Assembly (NCBI RefSeq): GCF_009932555.1
Contig: NZ_BLJO01000003.1
Coordinates: 815,747 to 877,699 of the forward strand
DNA length: 61,953 nt
Direction: 5' to 3'
Source of the DNA: Steroidobacter agaridevorans
GTDB taxonomy: Bacteria; Pseudomonadota; Gammaproteobacteria; Steroidobacterales; Steroidobacteraceae
In this document: positions 8,928-17,534 of the stretch, one piece after another
Layout: each line of letters opens with the position of its first letter
Position numbering within the stretch: the first letter of the stretch is position 1
The notes under the pieces: generated by a model
Seen by the model: only the letters and a program-made list of their open reading frames with translations
Told to the model about the DNA's origin: nothing
Databases searched by the model: none
Position numbers and translations under genes: made by a program

Positions 8928-8965
8928 AAAAAAGAAGAAGCCGCGGATTTCTCCGCGGCTTCTTC
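8928..8965 (-). terminator. Primary intrinsic terminator of the lipoprotein gene
   Basis: A perfect 13-bp stem, GAAGAAGCCGCGG (8934-8946) with CCGCGGCTTCTTC (8953-8965), and loop ATTTCT. On the minus strand it ends in six U residues (8933-8928). It starts 30 bases after the stop codon of the lipoprotein gene. Confidence 0.88.
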
Positions 8966-8994
8966 CGATCTTGCGATCTCGAAGCTGAGTCGAA

Positions 8995-9306
8995 TTACTT
9001 CGACTGCGACTTCTTGAACATGCGATCGATCTTCTCGTTCGTAGCGTCACAGCAGGCCTGGCTGGCCTGAGCGGCCTGCAGCGCCTGGTTGGCAGCGCTC
9101 TGCGCGCTGTCAGCAGCGGAACGAGCGGACTGAGCGGCGCTGGCAGCCGAGTCGGCGGCAGCCTTGGCAGCAGCGGCGTCCTGCACGGCCTTGTCGGCAG
9201 TGGCCTTGATTTCATCAACGGCTTTCTGCGAGACGCAACCGCTGGCAGCAACGAGCGCCAACGCAGCAATACCTGCCTTCAGCGAGGTGGAGATGGTGTT
9301 CTTCAT
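8995..9306 (-). CDS. Lpp-like outer-membrane lipoprotein with alanine zipper
   Basis: The 103-residue protein has a lipoprotein signal peptide with lipobox ASGC (Cys24). The rest is mostly a long alanine-rich helix (about 30-85) with Ala/Ser/Gln heptads, as in murein lipoprotein, then a Cys-Cys pair in QACCDATNE and a lysine-rich end KKSQSK. In E. coli the terminal lysine of Lpp is linked to peptidoglycan by L,D-transpeptidases, and one is encoded next door. The start at 9306 was chosen over 9360 because the signal peptide begins there, behind a GGGAAAG ribosome site. It is longer than E. coli Lpp (78 residues as precursor). Confidence 0.85.
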   Translation of the reverse strand: MKNTISTSLKAGIAALALVAASGCVSQKAVDEIKATADKAVQDAAAAKAAADSAASAAQSARSAADSAQSAANQALQAAQASQACCDATNEKIDRMFKKSQSK

Positions 9307-9564
9307 GAGTTCTTTCCCCTTCGGGTCGGATAAAAAAGGACCAGAGCGACAAATTTTCACGGCCTTCTAATACACGAGAGTAATGGCTGGTTCCCGTGCA
9401 TCAGGCTATCTAGCTTCTTTTGTTGTAAAAGCTGCCAGCTTGGCCGAGCGCGGAGGATACAAGATTGGGCCAACTCGATAAAGCACATCCGTGCTTTCGT
9501 CGTGAAGACGCGACAGTTTCACCCGTCGCGGCTTGTATGCATCGGCCGGAATCGACGGACCCGA

Positions 9565-9981
9565 CTATCGCCAGCACGGGGTGTCCACCGGGCTCGGCGT
9601 GCGGCGGCCGGTTTCATCGATGCTGAGCACCGGACACGCGGTATCGTCCGCTTGCCCGTTGATCGCGGTCGCTCTCGCCGTAAATCGGGTTGGATCGTCG
9701 ATGTCGGCCAGCTCGAGCGTGTAGAGGTCGCGCTCCGTGGAATCTTCCATGTTGAGCTCGTCCAGCGTCTCCGCATACTCGTTCGCGCTCAAAAAGTACT
9801 TCTCCTGAGCAACCTGGATTCTCAGCAAGGCCGCCGCTGCCTCGGCCCGGTTGGAGCGAATGACGCTGTTGCGGTAGGTGGAAAGGGCGATCGAGCCGAG
9901 AATCGCGACGATCGCCACCACCGTGATCAGTTCGATCAGGCTCATGCCCCGCTGCGCGGGTCGATAGGATTTAGTTCGCAT
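9565..9981 (-). CDS. pilE: Type IV pilin PilE-like minor pilin
   Basis: A 138-residue prepilin. The class III leader is cleaved after Gly12 (QRG/MSLIE), and the conserved Glu at mature position 5 is present. The hydrophobic N-helix LIELITVVAIVAILGSIALSTY follows, then a globular part with a C-terminal Cys pair (DDTACP and DTPCW). The start at 9981 lies 10 bases inside the end of pilY1, so translation is probably coupled. It is the last gene of the fimT-pilV-W-X-Y1-E operon, where PilE helps form the tip or priming complex. Confidence 0.9.
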   Translation of the reverse strand: MRTKSYRPAQRGMSLIELITVVAIVAILGSIALSTYRNSVIRSNRAEAAAALLRIQVAQEKYFLSANEYAETLDELNMEDSTERDLYTLELADIDDPTRFTARATAINGQADDTACPVLSIDETGRRTPSPVDTPCWR

Positions 9982-12900
9982 TGGTTTCGAGCCAGTAGGT
10001 CTTGATGCGGCTGTCGAAGTCCTTGCAGACATCGAGCACTTCGACGCCCGACAGACAGGTGATCTTGTCCTTTTCGGGGAACAGGACCGTGACTTCAGGA
10101 GCGATGCCGGTCTGGTCCAGTTCGGTGAAACGGTCGTCGGTGCTCGGCGTATCCGAACCGCCCCCGGTACCACCATCACCACCACCGGTCGAGCCGTCGC
10201 GCCGGGGCAGGGGTGTGCCATCCAAGGCACTGACGGCGTACGCCCGGTTCGAGCCTTTCGCGGGTGAGCAGGTGTTGCTCGTGGCGCTCGCTTCCGGAAG
10301 GTAGGTGGTAAAGAAAATCGTATTCTGCAGCGTGCTCGAGGAGGAGAGCACCTTCTCGCCCTGCACCGTCTTGCCCGTAGCGGAGGGGGTATTCATTCTC
10401 AGCTTCCAGCCGGGCGAGCTGGAGTTGAGCTGCGGCGCGAAGTTGGTCGTGATGTCCTCGAGCTCGGAATCGAGCACGATGTCGACCTCCGCATACTGCT
10501 CCTTGGTCAGCTTCGTGAACGGCTGATAGTCGCGCACCGAATAGAACCGGTCCTCGTTGCTGGTCGACAGCGGGTGGCCGCGATAGCCCGAGCCGATCGC
10601 GACGTTGATGAACGGTCGGCCGCTCTTTCCCTGCATCAGCGAGGCGTCCGGCGAGTTGTAGAAGCGACGGGTGTTGGCCGCATTCTTGGTGCTTGCGTCC
10701 TTGGCGCCGAGCGAGGCGAGGACGCCGCCGGTGACCAGATCTGCCGGCGCCTTGCCGTTATAGATATCGAAGCGCCACAGCTGCGCGGCCATGTCGCCGA
10801 CGTACATGCGGTCGGCGAAGCTGTCGCCATCCAGATCCACTACGTTCACCGGCGCAGGGATCGCATGCTTCATGCGGGGCAGATCCAGATCCGTTCCGGC
10901 ATCGCCGGCCGACCACAGCAGCGTGCCTCGCAGGGCGTCGACCATGAACACGCGATTGCCCGCCTCGGCCTCGGCAACGTATGCGCCGCCCTCTTCGGTC
11001 GCGTCGTAACCGCCGCCGAAGATCAGCACCAGCTTCTGCGAATTCTGAGTGGGGCCGTCGATATTGACGCGCGTGATCGTCGGACGCGACCAGGCCTGTC
11101 CCAACCCTTGCAGAACGTCCGCACCGATCGACCATAAGAAACGGGGCGCGTCCTTGTCCGTCACATCGAGCGCGTAGTAGCGGCTCACGGTCGGATTGCG
11201 GCCAGTGCTGAAGAACAGCAGGACGCGATCGTTGTCCGCGGGAGTGACGATGCCATCGCTGTTCACGTCGTACTTCAACACGCGCAGGTCGCCGTCGATC
11301 GAGTAGTTCTTGCTGGCAAGACTCTCGTTCAGATAAAGCCTCTTGAGTCCACCCAGCATTTCCTTCGGGATGAATGCCCATCGCTCCTCGCCGGTCGCGG
11401 TGGAGAATGCGTGCAGGTAACCGTCGTTGGTCGCAGTGAACACGACCGCATCGTTCTGGTTCTTGGCGGTCTTCGTGCCGCCATAGATGACCACGGCGGG
11501 CTGCGAGTGCATCGGATCGCCGATGTCGTAGCGCTGCTCGGTCTTGTCGTTATCCTCGTCCTCATCGTCGATGTCCGCGCCGCGAGCCCAATTGATCAAG
11601 TCGGCGCGCGGCGAAGTGGTCGCAGTGTCGGCCGCGACGCCCAGCAGCTCTCGCGTGATGGCATCGTTGCCGACAGCCACTGCCTGGGCGGTGCCTGTGA
11701 GGGCGACGCCGGCCGTGCTGCCGCTCGGATTGTCGCCGAGGTAGGTATAGAGCTTGCGGCTGGCGGGCGTGGGAATCTTGTGAGCGGCGCCGCCGAGCTC
11801 CACTTCCGCGCTGTCCGAGGTCGCCGATGTCATCGGATCGGTCTGCCAGTAGTCCTTGGTGTTCGGGGCGAACGTGCCATCCGAAGCCAGGGCGTTCACG
11901 GCGGTGCCCGCCGAACCCAGTGCTTTCAGCGTCCGGTCATCGCTCGGATCGATCGTGTACTTCTTGATGTTGCCCGGCCAATGGATGCCCGGCGACGGCT
12001 TGAACACCGAGATATACAGATCGTTCAGCGTTTGCGTGCGGTTGAACGCGTTCACGGCGACCGTCGGCGCGGTCATCGTGGCGCTGCTGGTGGAAATCTC
12101 GCTGAATATGTTCGTGAAGACTTTCGACAGCTCGGCGAGATCGCCCGCCTGGTAAGCACTGCCGCCGCCACGCGCCGCCGCGTCGGCCAGATATTGGAAA
12201 TACTCGTTGCTGGTGTCGCTACCGAAGGCCTCGCCGAAGCCGATGTAGAAGGTCGTGACGTTCTGTTTGCCCACGACGCCGCGCAGATCTTTGTCGAACA
12301 TGTATTCCGACAGGGCGCCGAGGCACACGCCGTCACCGGTGCCGCACGATCCGGGCACCTCGGTCGTGAATCCCGGCAGCGCTTTGATCGCGTCATTGGC
12401 CTTGGTGTCGCTGGTCGGCTGGCCGTCGGTCAGATAGACGATGTAATTCTTCTGGCACTCCTGGGTGGCCGGGCTGATGTAGTTATCCCCGCTGATGGAA
12501 GTTGCCACGCTGGGCAGCGTTGAAATGGTGCCGCTGCAGTTGGTCGTGGTGCCGTCGCCGGTGGGTGTCGAAGCCGAACAGATTTGCGACTTCTTACCGA
12601 ATGTGACCGCGCCGCCGGCGAAGTACTGATGCGCCTCGAACAGCGTTTCAGACAACGGCGTGCTGCCGTAGGGAATGAGTCCATTGACCGCTGTGATCAG
12701 CCGGTCGCGATTCTGCGCGATGGGCGCTACGGGCTCGAGCACCATGCCGCCGCCGTTGGTCACGTACGGCGTATCTCTGTTAGGGCGCCATTGGACGTTG
12801 ATGCTATAGCGCATCAAGCCCACGTTGACGTTCGTCACCGAGTTGAGCAGCTTGCGCGCGGCCTGTTGCATCACCGACAGCCGGGTGCCGAGCACGGAGG

Positions 12901-13588
12901 TGCGGAACTGATGATAGTAGGCGACGTAGTTGGCCGAGAAGAGCGTGGCCGCGACGCCCTTGCCGGGTTCGTTGTACCAGAATGAATTGTTGACGACGCT
13001 GGTGTAGGCCGCCGTATCGGTCGAGCCGCTGCCGTTGCGATCGGGATAGTCGGCCCCGTCGTTCTTACAATCGAGCGTCGTGTGGTAGCCGTCTCTAAGG
13101 TTGCGCCACTGGCGGTCGCTGCCCCTGCTGCCGGTCCGCCATTGCACGAATCGGTCGCCCGTGTACGAGCCGGCTTCCGATTTAAGGGGGTCGGTGGCCG
13201 ATGCGCAGTTCATCACCGCCTTGGCGACGTAACGGTTGGTGTCGCAGGTGGGCGGGACGTCCAGATCCGCCTCGCCGTCGCCATCGTCATCGTCGTTCTC
13301 CGTCGTGAAGAACACCCGGTTGCTGATGTTGGCGCAATCCCCCGTCGCTTTCGCGATGTAGTCGGTATTGGGATCGTAAGCCGCCTGGGTCGTGACCTCG
13401 CCTTGCATGCTTCCCGACGTATCGAGGATGAGCATGATGTTCGGCGCCGCCGTGGACTGCGCGATATAGATCTCGGAGTCGTCGGCTCGAGCCGTGCCGA
13501 GCAACGCGCCGGCCGTGACGCAGCCACAAGTCAGCAGGCGCACCCAGGAGCGCAGATGACTCGAAGTCCATTGGATGGGACGGTTCAT
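9971..13588 (-). CDS. pilY1: PilY1-like pilus tip adhesin
   Basis: The 1205-residue protein begins with a signal peptide (cleavage near ARA/DD, about residue 35), followed by a von Willebrand A-type region whose MIDAS motif is visible as DTSGS at 56-60. The C-terminal half carries the PilY1 beta-propeller, with a calcium-loop motif DVNSDGIVTPADND near residues 770-785. In Pseudomonas, PilY1 is the tip-associated adhesin and mechanosensor, and calcium binding controls pilus retraction. It is preceded by pilX and a small secreted protein and overlaps pilE. The start at 13588 is the ATG directly before the signal peptide; the longer frame to 13966 overlaps the upstream gene. Confidence 0.93.
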   Translation of the reverse strand: MNRPIQWTSSHLRSWVRLLTCGCVTAGALLGTARADDSEIYIAQSTAAPNIMLILDTSGSMQGEVTTQAAYDPNTDYIAKATGDCANISNRVFFTTENDDDDGDGEADLDVPPTCDTNRYVAKAVMNCASATDPLKSEAGSYTGDRFVQWRTGSRGSDRQWRNLRDGYHTTLDCKNDGADYPDRNGSGSTDTAAYTSVVNNSFWYNEPGKGVAATLFSANYVAYYHQFRTSVLGTRLSVMQQAARKLLNSVTNVNVGLMRYSINVQWRPNRDTPYVTNGGGMVLEPVAPIAQNRDRLITAVNGLIPYGSTPLSETLFEAHQYFAGGAVTFGKKSQICSASTPTGDGTTTNCSGTISTLPSVATSISGDNYISPATQECQKNYIVYLTDGQPTSDTKANDAIKALPGFTTEVPGSCGTGDGVCLGALSEYMFDKDLRGVVGKQNVTTFYIGFGEAFGSDTSNEYFQYLADAAARGGGSAYQAGDLAELSKVFTNIFSEISTSSATMTAPTVAVNAFNRTQTLNDLYISVFKPSPGIHWPGNIKKYTIDPSDDRTLKALGSAGTAVNALASDGTFAPNTKDYWQTDPMTSATSDSAEVELGGAAHKIPTPASRKLYTYLGDNPSGSTAGVALTGTAQAVAVGNDAITRELLGVAADTATTSPRADLINWARGADIDDEDEDNDKTEQRYDIGDPMHSQPAVVIYGGTKTAKNQNDAVVFTATNDGYLHAFSTATGEERWAFIPKEMLGGLKRLYLNESLASKNYSIDGDLRVLKYDVNSDGIVTPADNDRVLLFFSTGRNPTVSRYYALDVTDKDAPRFLWSIGADVLQGLGQAWSRPTITRVNIDGPTQNSQKLVLIFGGGYDATEEGGAYVAEAEAGNRVFMVDALRGTLLWSAGDAGTDLDLPRMKHAIPAPVNVVDLDGDSFADRMYVGDMAAQLWRFDIYNGKAPADLVTGGVLASLGAKDASTKNAANTRRFYNSPDASLMQGKSGRPFINVAIGSGYRGHPLSTSNEDRFYSVRDYQPFTKLTKEQYAEVDIVLDSELEDITTNFAPQLNSSSPGWKLRMNTPSATGKTVQGEKVLSSSSTLQNTIFFTTYLPEASATSNTCSPAKGSNRAYAVSALDGTPLPRRDGSTGGGDGGTGGGSDTPSTDDRFTELDQTGIAPEVTVLFPEKDKITCLSGVEVLDVCKDFDSRIKTYWLETNAN

Positions 13589-13641
13589 AGGATGTATTTC
13601 GGCAAGCTTGAGGTTGATAGCTGTGCGGGTCCGAACGATCG

Positions 13642-14037
13642 CTACTGCATTTGCCCGTAAACCACGAGCCGGGTGACCTTCGGCCCGTTGACCTGACGGA
13701 ACACCATGAGGAACTGCGGTCCGGTGCTGCGAACGTACGCATCGAATTCGGCGAGCGTGACGCGGCTGCCGCCGACGTAGAACGTCGACTCGGCGGTCAC
13801 ATTCAGAGAGCGCAGCTTGCAGGGCTCGGCACAATTGCGGAACGTGAGCGTGCCGGGCTGGCTGGCGGGCAGCAGGACGGCGTCGGTGTTGGTTTCGATC
13901 GCGTCTTCCAGCGCTCGGGTCGGCGCGGGCTGGAACGATTGCGCTCCAGCCTGCGGGACGGCGCATGCCAGCGCCAGCAGGACCATGGCAGCGACGCCCC
14001 GGATGCCGGCGGCGAGTCGAGTGGATGGGCTACGCAT
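13642..14037 (-). CDS. Small secreted protein of the pilus operon, unknown
   Basis: 131 residues with a signal peptide (hydrophobic AAMVLLALACAV, cleavage near QAGA/QSF at about 32). The mature part has one Cys pair (FRNCAEPCKL) and otherwise looks like a small beta-rich domain ending VTRLVVYGQMQ. I do not recognise a family. It lies between pilX (20 bases upstream) and pilY1 (53 bases downstream) on the same strand, so it should be exported and made with the minor pilins. It could be a PilY1 partner or chaperone, but that is inference from position only. Confidence 0.75.
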   Translation of the reverse strand: MRSPSTRLAAGIRGVAAMVLLALACAVPQAGAQSFQPAPTRALEDAIETNTDAVLLPASQPGTLTFRNCAEPCKLRSLNVTAESTFYVGGSRVTLAEFDAYVRSTGPQFLMVFRQVNGPKVTRLVVYGQMQ

Positions 14038-14057
14038 GATGGTGTTCTCGATGTTTG

Positions 14058-14585
14058 CTATTCGAACTTGTTGTTGGCGCCGCCGCCGGCGGGGGGAGGG
14101 CAGACCACTTCGGCGCCGAGATCCGGTGCGGGCGCGACCGAGGCATCGGCCGGTGCAATGATGGCGATGGCCTGGATATTCACCGAGTTCGCCTGGCGCT
14201 TGGACTTGCCCGTGCTATCGATCTGGAAGTGAAACGTGGAGTAACTGTCCAGGCTCGAGCCGGGCAGCGCCGGCTGCGGCATGCCGCAGAGCTGCCCCTT
14301 GCTGATGGCTTCGAAGCCGCGTGCGTCGTCCTTCTGCGTTTCCGGATCGAGGCCCGGATCGGGATTGAACTCGTTCAGGGCGACCGAATATTCGATGCCG
14401 GTTTCGGCCGCCTGGAACGCGTTCTGGGCCAACTGCGTGTTACCCGCCATGACCAGGTTCAGGGTGCTCGAGTTCACGCCCGAGATGGCCAGCAACGTGA
14501 GCACCACCAGCAGCAGCAGCGCAACGACTAGCGCGGCGCCCGCCTGGCGATGGGAAGTTCGTGGTCTGAAGCAGATGCGCGGCAT
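14058..14585 (-). CDS. pilX: Minor pilin PilX
   Basis: 175 residues. The prepilin leader ends RQAG/AALVVALLLLVVL, the PilX/PilW-type N-terminus in which Ala follows the cleaved Gly and the usual Glu5 is absent, followed by the family's NLVMAGNTQLAQNAFQAAETGIEY segment. PilX proteins are part of the minor-pilin complex that primes pilus assembly and carries PilY1. It lies two bases downstream of pilW. Confidence 0.9.
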   Translation of the reverse strand: MPRICFRPRTSHRQAGAALVVALLLLVVLTLLAISGVNSSTLNLVMAGNTQLAQNAFQAAETGIEYSVALNEFNPDPGLDPETQKDDARGFEAISKGQLCGMPQPALPGSSLDSYSTFHFQIDSTGKSKRQANSVNIQAIAIIAPADASVAPAPDLGAEVVCPPPAGGGANNKFE

Positions 14586-14587
14586 TG

Positions 14588-15580
14588 TCAGGTTCCCATG
14601 GCATTGCGAATGACGATGGTTCTGGAGACCAGCAGGCGTCTGAAACCATCGTTCGGTTTATAGGCGAGCCTGGCGGCGCCCGCGGAGTCCAGATCGTCGG
14701 TGGTGCCGCCGTTATCGTCCGAGCGATCGCCGTATTCATAGGTCTGGGTATCGGTGAAACCTGTTTCTTCGGTTTCGGAGCGCACCAACAGCCACAGACG
14801 CACCGAGACGACCTGCGCGCCCGCGGGCACTTCTCCCGGGTTGACGTAGCCGGTGGCGGTTCCCGAAACGCCGGTGGAGTCGATGCCGAACTGAATCTGC
14901 ATGTCCTCCACGCCCGGCACGATGCCCACATCGTCCAAGTTATCCGGGGCCACCAGGCTCCAGCGGTGCAAGGTAGGCAAGCCGGCCTGATGCGCGGAGT
15001 CGCGACCGATGTAGTAGGCATTCACGAGCAGATCGTTCACCTGGCCGATGGGTTCTTCGACACAAGTGGAGCTATCGATGACCAGCGAGAGCGATGTGCG
15101 GGTGGAGCACACCAGCAATCGCCCGTCGGTTTCCGTGGACGGAACAGCCGAGGCGCGCCGTATCACCAGCGTGTCCGCGGTGGTGACTGCGCCGGCGCCG
15201 TCCGCGGGGCATTCGAAGGAATATTGGTTATTGGCTCCGTCCACTGGCGTCATCACGGCGCTGGCGAAATCAGCCCCGCAATTGGTGGCGGGCAAGCCGG
15301 ACGCCGTGACGACGAAGCCGGCGCCTTTGGAAAGCCCCCACGAGTTCGCCATGCGGATGTCGGGCTCGAGGATCGACAGCGCATACCGCGCGGTCTCCTG
15401 CAATCGCACGACGCTTTCGTTGACCTCGTAGTTCTGGCGGCTGAAGACATACACCTGGATCGCGCCGCCGATCAGCACGAGGCTGATGACCAGGGCGACC
15501 ATGAGCTCGATCAGGCTCAGACCGCGCTGGCGTGTGCGCGAAGGGGGGACGCTGCGGCTGTGGCGCTGGAGTTTGCTCAT
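14588..15580 (-). CDS. pilW: Minor pilin PilW
   Basis: 330 residues. The leader ends TRQRG/LSLIELMVALVIS, with Glu5 of the mature pilin present, followed by the PilW hallmark VRLQETARYALSILEPDIRMA. Its large globular domain has several cysteines. It joins the FimT/PilV/PilX/PilE minor-pilin complex. Its start overlaps the end of pilV by four bases (ATGA), indicating coupled translation. Confidence 0.9.
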   Translation of the reverse strand: MSKLQRHSRSVPPSRTRQRGLSLIELMVALVISLVLIGGAIQVYVFSRQNYEVNESVVRLQETARYALSILEPDIRMANSWGLSKGAGFVVTASGLPATNCGADFASAVMTPVDGANNQYSFECPADGAGAVTTADTLVIRRASAVPSTETDGRLLVCSTRTSLSLVIDSSTCVEEPIGQVNDLLVNAYYIGRDSAHQAGLPTLHRWSLVAPDNLDDVGIVPGVEDMQIQFGIDSTGVSGTATGYVNPGEVPAGAQVVSVRLWLLVRSETEETGFTDTQTYEYGDRSDDNGGTTDDLDSAGAARLAYKPNDGFRRLLVSRTIVIRNAMGT

Positions 15581-16053
15581 GGGGCGACCTCCATCGTCAG
15601 GACATAGCGGAGCTCTTCGGCGTCGTTGCCTTCGCTTTGCGCCTCCTTCCAGGTCACTGTGATGGTGTAACTGTCGGGCGTGGTGGCCGTGGGCGCGGTG
15701 TATTCGATCGTGCCCTCAGGGTCCTCGCCCGGCAGCACCTCGTCGATCTGCTCCTGCCACACAAAGAGATCGTTTGCCACCATCTGCTCTCGGGTGCAGT
15801 CGCCGTCGGCGATGCAGTCCTGCTCCACGGGTTCTTCGGTTTCGTAGAGGGCGCGGGCAAAGCGATTGGCGCGGATACGGTCCGCCATGTCGGCGGCGAG
15901 AGTCACGGCCTGCATGCGGGAAAGCGCGGTACCGCTGGAGCGCAACGTGGTCACGTACAAGCTCGCCATGCCCAGCATGCCGACGGCGAGGACCACGAGT
16001 GCTACGAGCACTTCGACGATGGTGAAACCGGTCTGAAAACGGTGCGCGTTCAT
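15577..16053 (-). CDS. pilV: Minor pilin PilV
   Basis: 158 residues. The leader ends QTG/FTIVEVLVALVVL, a standard type IV prepilin cleavage site with Phe1 and Glu5. The PilV-typical segment LAADMADRIRANR follows. Two cysteines (DCIADGDC) probably form a disulfide. The gene overlaps fimT by a single base (TAATG) and pilW by four. Confidence 0.9.
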   Translation of the reverse strand: MNAHRFQTGFTIVEVLVALVVLAVGMLGMASLYVTTLRSSGTALSRMQAVTLAADMADRIRANRFARALYETEEPVEQDCIADGDCTREQMVANDLFVWQEQIDEVLPGEDPEGTIEYTAPTATTPDSYTITVTWKEAQSEGNDAEELRYVLTMEVAP

Positions 16054-16667
16054 TACGGGCAGGCTCCACCGGTGATCGCGAGCGCGTCGGTGACATCCTC
16101 GCGATTCTTTGTAATGCGGGCTCTGCCGGTCTCCTCGATGACGAGGGCTCGGGCGGCGGAGCTGTCTGCCCCGACCAGGGCATTGCCACGCGCGTCGCAG
16201 AGCACGATGCGGTTGGTGGGTGCTATGGCGCCCTCGCCGGCCAGTGGCGGAGTGGCAAAGCCGGTGGGGGAGTAGCTGATGATGCCGTCGTCGTCGTTGC
16301 GAATGGTGAGTGTCTCATGCACGGGCGCATGCCTTTCGAGCACGGGCTCGCCCTCATCCACGCCCCAGTCTCTATCGGCGTCCACGAACACGATCCACTG
16401 CGTGAACGAGCCATTGCTGCAGGTGGGCTCGTCGGCGGAGGAATCGTTGGTTGCGCAGACGACTACCGGCAGCCGGCGTGTGACGGCTTCGCTGCGCGCC
16501 ACCTGGGTCGAGCGCAGCAGGTCGTTGGCCGCCGTTGTGAGGCGGTTGTTGCGGGTGACGTCGGTGAATGCCGGTACGCCGATGACGAGCAAGACGGCCG
16601 TCACCGAAAGGGCGGTCATGAGCTCGAGCAGTGTGAAGCCCGCCGACTGTTTGGGAGATCGTGTCAT
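16053..16667 (-). CDS. fimT: FimT/GspH-type minor pilin
   Basis: 204 residues. The leader ends QSAG/FTLLELMTALSVTAVLL, with Glu5, followed by the GspH/FimT segment NDLLRSTQVARSEAVTRRLPVVVC. Proteins of this type are minor pseudopilins; FimT of some species binds DNA for natural competence. It is the first gene of the minus-strand pilus operon, and its promoter must lie in the 234-bp gap it shares with divergent lexA. Confidence 0.9.
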   Translation of the reverse strand: MTRSPKQSAGFTLLELMTALSVTAVLLVIGVPAFTDVTRNNRLTTAANDLLRSTQVARSEAVTRRLPVVVCATNDSSADEPTCSNGSFTQWIVFVDADRDWGVDEGEPVLERHAPVHETLTIRNDDDGIISYSPTGFATPPLAGEGAIAPTNRIVLCDARGNALVGADSSAARALVIEETGRARITKNREDVTDALAITGGACP

Positions 16668-16858
16668 TTAGGTCCCATCCTGATGCGGCGGGAATATAAG
16701 AGGCCGCGTGGCGCTCTGCCGGGCATGCCGATCAGCGGCTGGCGGCGGCGGACTAGCGGCGGGCGCGGCGGGATATCGTCAAATACGTGTGTCAAATTCC
16801 CAGCGGTCGCCGACTCGGTCGAGATACCTGCTGTGGGCTTGCGGACTTACGAGGGACT

Positions 16859-16895
16859 CCTGTATAAATACTCAAATGGTGGTTATCCATACAGG
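16859..16895 (+). promoter_or_regulatory. lexA promoter with SOS-box-like half sites
   Basis: CCTGTAT (16859-16865) and ATACAGG (16889-16895) form a 7-bp inverted repeat. Each half starts an imperfect 16-bp CTGT-N8-ACAG-like box (16860-16875 and 16879-16894). A TATAAA -10-like element (16863-16868), with TTGCGG 18 bases upstream, overlaps the first box. This fits LexA autorepression, though neither box is a full E. coli consensus. Confidence 0.55.
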
Positions 16896-16901
16896 TGACG
16901 T

Positions 16902-17534
16902 GTGTCCGAACTGACGCCCCGGCAACGCGAGATCGTCAAACTGATCCAGGAATCCCTGCGGGATAACGGCATGCCGCCGACACGGGCCGAGATCGCGAGC
17001 GCGATGGGTTTCAAGTCGGCCAACGCCGCCGAGGAACATCTGCGCGCACTTCAGAAGAAGGGCGTGCTGGACATCATCCCGGGCGCCTCGCGCGGGATTC
17101 AATTGAAAGACTCTCTTCGTGAGCAAATGGGTCTGCCGCTGATTGGTCGAGTTGCAGCCGGCAGGCCCATGCTCGCGGAGGAGCATATCGAAGGCCGTTA
17201 CCAGATCGATCCGAAGATCTTTCAGCCGCGCGCGCACTACCTGCTCAAGGTGCGCGGCCAGAGTATGAAAGACATCGGCATCATGGACGGCGACCTGGTC
17301 GCCGTGCATCGCACGCCGGAAGTGCGCAATCGCCAGGTCGTGGTGGCGCGCCTGGACAATGAAGTGACGGTGAAGCGCTACAAGCAGGACGGCAAGATCG
17401 TCTGGCTGCTGCCCGAGAACGAAGAGTTCGAGCCGATCCGCGTCGACCTGAAAGAGCAGTCGCTGATCATCGAAGGCATCGTGGTCGGCGTGCTGCGCCA
17501 GGGCGGCAAATCATCCAAGGGATTGTTTCAATAG
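16902..17534 (+). CDS. lexA: SOS repressor LexA
   Basis: 210 residues. An N-terminal winged helix ([15 protein letters not shown] to [15 protein letters not shown]) is followed by the S24 autoprotease domain. The cleavage site is Ala87-Gly88 in GRVAAGRP, nucleophile Ser121 lies in RGQSMKD, and Lys158 lies in NEVTVKRY. It represses SOS genes until RecA filaments trigger self-cleavage. The start codon is GTG. Its last 24 bases overlap the 3' end of the convergent nasA gene. No recA or other SOS gene lies in this window. Confidence 0.97.
   Translation: MSELTPRQREIVKLIQESLRDNGMPPTRAEIASAMGFKSANAAEEHLRALQKKGVLDIIPGASRGIQLKDSLREQMGLPLIGRVAAGRPMLAEEHIEGRYQIDPKIFQPRAHYLLKVRGQSMKDIGIMDGDLVAVHRTPEVRNRQVVVARLDNEVTVKRYKQDGKIVWLLPENEEFEPIRVDLKEQSLIIEGIVVGVLRQGGKSSKGLFQ

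Noticed and set aside
9481-9500. AAAGCAC/GTGCTTT hairpin after pilE as a strong terminator
   Set aside because: The stem is short and no T-run follows on the minus strand; not strong enough to list.
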